Of a DNA stretch of 64,000 nucleotides, positions 60,378 to 64,000 are shown piece by piece. The DNA comes from CAZDDB01 sp963843285. GTDB taxonomy: Bacteria; Acidobacteriota; HRBIN11; JAKEFK01. Under the pieces are notes generated by a model. It saw only the letters and a list, made by a program, of their open reading frames with translations, had not been told where the DNA came from and searched no databases. How positions within the stretch are numbered: the stretch's first letter is position 1; every line of letters starts with the position of its first letter. A program made the position numbers and the translations under genes. The stretch spans positions 1 to 64,000 of the forward strand of contig CAWJJO010000006.1 in the NCBI GenBank assembly GCA_963843285.1, given 5' to 3'.

Positions 60378-61139
60378 TCAGTTTCCTTCCGGTTTGCGTG
60401 CCAGCACAAAGATATGTTCGAACCAGACATTGGGACGCATCGACTGAACGAAACGGGATTTCAGGGGATGGGGATAGATGTTTCGCACTTGAGATTCCAT
60501 GATATCGAACGAATGTCGCTTGAGAAGATCGACCACTTCAGGGAATGTAAATTCTCTGTTGTGGCGGCCATAAATTCCGTGTGGCGAATAGCCGTCCGCC
60601 ACGTTTTTCCCCCGGATCAGGCGGACCAGATTGGCCAGCCGCGCTGAGTTTGGCGTGGTTAGAATCAAGTATCCGCCGGGACGCAGGATTCTACGCTGTT
60701 CTGAGATCGCGAAATCCGGATTCAAAAGCAAGTGCTCCAAAATCTCGCAGAAAATTACACAGTCGAATATTGCATCTTCATATGGGTAACGATCCACTTC
60801 CAGGTTGAAATGATGGTAGGGAAATTCGTGTCGTTCGGACCCGCTTTCAGCTGTCTGCATTGCCTGGCCGTTCTTAGAACTATCGCCGAAGAAGTTCGCC
60901 AGCTGCAGATCAAAGTCGAAATATTTTCTCATCAGCAAAGTCAAATAATACGGGTTGGCTCCCAGTTCCAGGACGCTTTTCACGCCCCGTTCTGCCAATT
61001 GTTGCAGCCAGCGCAAGACCAACTGCATTCTTTCCCAGGAATCGAACAGATATTGTTCCGCCTGAGAGGAATCCGGGAAAATGCCTTGAAAGCTGCGGAG
61101 ATACTGTTTCGAATCTTCGGACAATGGAAATGAAATCAT
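60378..61139 (-). CDS. SAM-dependent methyltransferase
   Basis: 253-residue class I methyltransferase. SAM loop VKSVLELGANPYYLTLLM, acidic motif in FDCVIFCEILEHLLL (motif II/III region), and RRILRPGGYLILTTPNSARL. Probably methylates a sugar or lipid intermediate, given the adjoining glycosyltransferase. Starts four bases after the stop of the response-regulator/kinase gene. Confidence 0.88.
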   Translation of the reverse strand: MISFPLSEDSKQYLRSFQGIFPDSSQAEQYLFDSWERMQLVLRWLQQLAERGVKSVLELGANPYYLTLLMRKYFDFDLQLANFFGDSSKNGQAMQTAESGSERHEFPYHHFNLEVDRYPYEDAIFDCVIFCEILEHLLLNPDFAISEQRRILRPGGYLILTTPNSARLANLVRLIRGKNVADGYSPHGIYGRHNREFTFPEVVDLLKRHSFDIMESQVRNIYPHPLKSRFVQSMRPNVWFEHIFVLARKPEGN

Positions 61140-61142
61140 GAT

Positions 61143-63686
61143 TTACGATGCGGCTGGAAGCCGGATCAGGAATTCGCTGCCGACACCCAGTTTGCTTACA
61201 ACGGATACCTTGCCGCCATGTGCGGAGACAATTCGTTTTACTACAGCAAGTCCAAGCCCCGTGCCTATGCCTTTTCGTGATCCCTTCCAGTACGGATCAA
61301 AGACGTAGGAAACATGTTCCGGCGCGATTCCTTCTCCGGTATCCGTTACAGTGATTTCCACGAACGTGTTTCCGCGATCCAGGCTGGCTCCTTCTTTTTC
61401 CTGAACGCTCAAATGGACTTTTCCGCCGGAAGGAGTGAACTTGATCGCGTTGCTCAGCAGATTCGAGATGGCTCGCGAAATCATTCGCTTGTCCGCAAGT
61501 ATTTTGGGCAGCGTACCTGGTACAGTCTTTGATAACACGATCTGTTTTCTTTTCGCCTGAATTACAGATTCATCAAACGCGCTATCCACGATTTCTTCCA
61601 TTTGAAGGGAAGTCCGGTTCGGCTCAATCTGGTTCGATTCAAACCGGAAGATCTCCAGCATGTCCTGTACGATTTCCAAAATCGTGTTTCCGGAAGAAAG
61701 TCCGGCGGATATCATCGACAGAATTTCGGATGGACCGCTCTTTCCGAACTGATCTCGAATATGTTCGAGGGCCATCATCATGCTCGCCGCGGGTGTTTTG
61801 AGGTCATGAACGAGCATGGCTGTGAAATCTGCTTTGATGCGATCCAGTTCTGTCAGTTTATCGTTCGCTTCCTCCAGTTCCCGGGTTCGGCGGTGCAGCT
61901 GTTCTTCAAACTCTTTTGCTTCGGTTACGTCGCGCATGATGCCGCGGGCCCCAACCGGTTTTCCGAATTTGTTTCGAATGAGGGAGACATTGCATTCCAG
62001 GTGCCGGATTCTTCCGCCTGCTTGAGGAACGGAAACAACGGATCGATCGACTCCTTCTTTCAGAAGCTTTTCGTTGGTTTCCCGAAGATTTTGTTCCATG
62101 TCCGGATTCTCAAAGAATTCGTGGAGCGATCTCCCGATCAATGTTTGACGCGGATGTCCGAAAAATCCTTCGCCTGCAGCATTGATGCTGGTGATGACTC
62201 CCTTAAAATCCCGTGTATAGATGATATCGTTGACGTTATCAAACAGATCCTGAGCGTCGGCGTGTGGCCGCGGTTCCCGTTTCTTGAGGGCTGCCGGAGG
62301 GCTTGTGGAAGTTAATTCTTCGGGTTTGATGCCCATTCTTTCAACCATTCTGTAAAGGGAATAGCGACCGACTCCAAGCAGTTTTGCGGCGCGCATCTTA
62401 TTCCCGGCCGTCATTTGCAGCACGCGAACGATGTGGTTCCGGTTGACTTCCTGCAGTGAAACAGGACCTTCCGTGGTCTCTTCCGGCGCCATCAGATCGG
62501 GTGGGCCGGGTTCGGGCACTTGTTTTTCAAATGTTCTGGATCCGAAGCCAAAATGAGTAAAGTCACCGGGCAAGAGTTCTCCGCTGACATTCATTGTTAC
62601 TGCGCGTTCAATCGCATTCTCAAGTTCGCGCACGTTGCCTTCCCATGGAAGCGACTGCACCCATTTGATCGTAGATTCGGGAATTACAACGGACTTTTTC
62701 TGGCGTCGGTTGAATCTGCGAAGAAAATACTCCGCAAGCAAAGGAATATCCTCAGCCCGCTCACGCAACGGAGGAATATGAACATTGATTACACTCAATC
62801 TGTAGAGCAAATCCTTTCGAAATCCGGAATTCTGAAGTTTCTCTGCCGGAACATTTGTCGCGGCAATGACTCGAACGTCTACCGGTCTATCTTCGCTGCT
62901 GCCAACCGGCTTGATCCTCCGATCCTGCAATACACGAAGTAATTTTACCTGAAATGCCGGTGATGTCTCGCTAATCTCATCCAGAAAGATAGTGCCTCCG
63001 GACGCGCTTTCGAAAATTCCGCGATGATCTTTATTTGCGCCGGTAAAAGAGCCTTTTGTGTGCCCAAAAAGTTCGCTTTCCAGCAGCGTTTCAGACAGAG
63101 CTCCGCAGTTTACGGCGATGAATGCGCGGCGGGATCTCGCCGAATTGTCATGGATAGATCTGGCGGCCAGTTCTTTTCCCGTGCCGCTTTCGCCCGTAAT
63201 CAAGACTGTCGAATCCGTCTTCGAAACTCTGGCCATTGCCTTGTACACTTCGACCATCGCCGAGCTTCTTCCAATCATCGGAACGGTTCTTGTGGTACTT
63301 TCGTTCCGGCCATCGTGACGTCTTTTCATGCGGCTGGCGACAGCTCGCTTCAAGACGTCCACGATCTGACCCTTCTGGAACGGTTTTGTAATGTAGTCGA
63401 AAGCGTTTAGCTGCATGGTTTCGGATACCGTCTCAATCGATCCGTGGGCAGTCATAATAACAACGGGCAACTGACTTCCGGATTTGTGTAGCTCTCGAAG
63501 CAGACTCAATCCTGATTCGGTTCCAAGCATTAAGTCGAGAAGTAGAGCATCAAACGGAGCAGATAGGATCTGTTCCATCGCTTCCGAAGACGTCTGAACA
63601 AGTTCCGATTCGATTCCTTCCGTTCCGAGTATATTTTTTACGACGACTCCAAAATGCGGATCGTCTTCAACGATCAGAATCCTCAT
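61143..63686 (-). CDS. Response regulator/sigma-54 activator fused to a PAS histidine kinase
   Basis: 847 residues from ATG 63686 (the frame is open to 63722). Order: receiver (1-118, phospho-Asp at 51, Lys 101), AAA+ domain (140-380; GESGTGKE, GSFTGA, GGTIFLDEIS), Fis-type HTH (about 430-470; NKMRAAKLLGVGRYSLYRMV), PAS (about 500-620), then a complete histidine kinase (H-box LVHDLKTPAASMM, N-box SNLLSNAIKFTPSGG, G1 DTGEGIAPE, G2 GIGTGLGLAVV). An NtrC-type activator with its kinase on the C-terminus is an uncommon order. It could activate sigma-54 promoters in this region. Adjacent to the methyltransferase and glycosyltransferase genes. Confidence 0.92.
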   Translation of the reverse strand: MRILIVEDDPHFGVVVKNILGTEGIESELVQTSSEAMEQILSAPFDALLLDLMLGTESGLSLLRELHKSGSQLPVVIMTAHGSIETVSETMQLNAFDYITKPFQKGQIVDVLKRAVASRMKRRHDGRNESTTRTVPMIGRSSAMVEVYKAMARVSKTDSTVLITGESGTGKELAARSIHDNSARSRRAFIAVNCGALSETLLESELFGHTKGSFTGANKDHRGIFESASGGTIFLDEISETSPAFQVKLLRVLQDRRIKPVGSSEDRPVDVRVIAATNVPAEKLQNSGFRKDLLYRLSVINVHIPPLRERAEDIPLLAEYFLRRFNRRQKKSVVIPESTIKWVQSLPWEGNVRELENAIERAVTMNVSGELLPGDFTHFGFGSRTFEKQVPEPGPPDLMAPEETTEGPVSLQEVNRNHIVRVLQMTAGNKMRAAKLLGVGRYSLYRMVERMGIKPEELTSTSPPAALKKREPRPHADAQDLFDNVNDIIYTRDFKGVITSINAAGEGFFGHPRQTLIGRSLHEFFENPDMEQNLRETNEKLLKEGVDRSVVSVPQAGGRIRHLECNVSLIRNKFGKPVGARGIMRDVTEAKEFEEQLHRRTRELEEANDKLTELDRIKADFTAMLVHDLKTPAASMMMALEHIRDQFGKSGPSEILSMISAGLSSGNTILEIVQDMLEIFRFESNQIEPNRTSLQMEEIVDSAFDESVIQAKRKQIVLSKTVPGTLPKILADKRMISRAISNLLSNAIKFTPSGGKVHLSVQEKEGASLDRGNTFVEITVTDTGEGIAPEHVSYVFDPYWKGSRKGIGTGLGLAVVKRIVSAHGGKVSVVSKLGVGSEFLIRLPAAS

Positions 63687-64000
63687 CCCGCTCCCCCTAC
63701 GCTGAAACTGTTCGAGACACAAAACAACCCATCGCTGTAACTCATTATGTCATTGGACTGGGAGGAAGTGCAACCGAACGAGACGCCTGTGATGACTGGC
63801 TCGACCAGCATAATCGTGGCATGAAACTGGCAATAAACTCCGCGTTCCTGGCAATTTGGCATTGATCCGATAGGTACATTTGAATACAAGGCTCGTCGCG
63901 TAGATCCAAATGGGGATCGGTATCGTTTCAATGGAAACATTGGGATTCAAAGTTCAACAGCAGGGGGAGTTCAAACAGACTTTGTATCGAATCTGCAAGC
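63687..64000. other. Window edge, unresolved
   Basis: Several overlapping short frames on both strands, including forward segments that read like protein (LGGSATERDACDDWL near 63750 and YKARRVDPNGDRYRFNG near 63890) but in different frames with stops between. It could be a frame-disrupted gene continuing beyond the window or noise. No ribosome site or family recognised. Confidence 0.25.

Noticed and set aside
1..64000. tRNA, rRNA or large integrase-bearing island
   Set aside because: No cloverleaf-like tRNA ends, rRNA-like stretch, integrase or transposase gene was recognised; only short non-autonomous elements are present.

Overview
The window looks like a chromosomal segment of an uncultured Acidobacteriota-like bacterium of moderate GC. 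The pointers are a Ser/Thr kinase fused to TolB-like and TPR regions, paired DUF6600 envelope proteins, a decaheme cytochrome/MtrB conduit, many sigma-54 promoters and MITE-like palindromes. This is inference from gene content; there is no rRNA or other marker to fix the taxonomy. No tRNA, rRNA or CRISPR array was seen.

Layout. 0-7 kb: a VapBC-like toxin-antitoxin pair, a frame-disrupted DUF4349 protein, a frame-disrupted Ser/Thr kinase, then PP2C phosphatase and superoxide dismutase. 7-18 kb: a two-domain SDR protein, a malic enzyme/citrate synthase operon, a lipoprotein, an MgtA-type P-type ATPase, an XRE regulator and decayed pieces of a duplicated copy of this region. 18-31 kb: VIT-family transporter, zinc alcohol dehydrogenase, DUF6600 locus 1, a cupin/DUF6448/rhomboid cluster, then a run of frame-disrupted genes (rhomboid, ABC exporter, kinase-like protein, phospholipase D) and an AI-2E family permease. 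31-36 kb: decaheme cytochrome plus MtrB-type porin, and a Met-rich periplasmic protein. 37-46 kb: a peptidoglycan operon (PBP1, L,D-transpeptidase, M23 protein), a phospholipase C-like protein and DUF6600 locus 2. 46-50 kb: a B12-binding radical SAM operon and a sigma-54 activator lacking a phosphorylatable receiver. 50-64 kb: glycosyltransferases, a non-pyrrolysine MttB-family protein, MITEs, a glycosyltransferase/methyltransferase pair and an unusual response-regulator/AAA+/HTH/PAS/histidine-kinase fusion.

The main discovery candidate is a local sigma-54 regulon. I read nine -24/-12 elements of the form TGGCAY-N5-TTGCW with exact GG-to-GC spacing, all just upstream of genes. Four of them (before the small Cys-rich protein at 6.7 kb, the decaheme/MtrB operon, DUF6600 locus 2 and the radical SAM operon) are preceded by two copies of a dyad TAGGRC-N6-GYCCTA. 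The dyad centres are 66-68 bp apart and the proximal dyad ends about 70-90 bp before the -24 box. A third conserved motif, GGGAATGTCCGG-like, sits at a fixed distance from the distal dyad in three arrays. These look like enhancer sites for one bacterial enhancer-binding protein; the activator gene at 48.7-50.1 kb, next to one array, is the obvious candidate. The regulon would join extracellular electron transfer, envelope stress proteins and a radical SAM enzyme.

Several genes carry frameshifts, clustered at 0.8-4.4 kb and 23-28 kb. Whether these are sequencing indels or true decay cannot be decided from the sequence alone.
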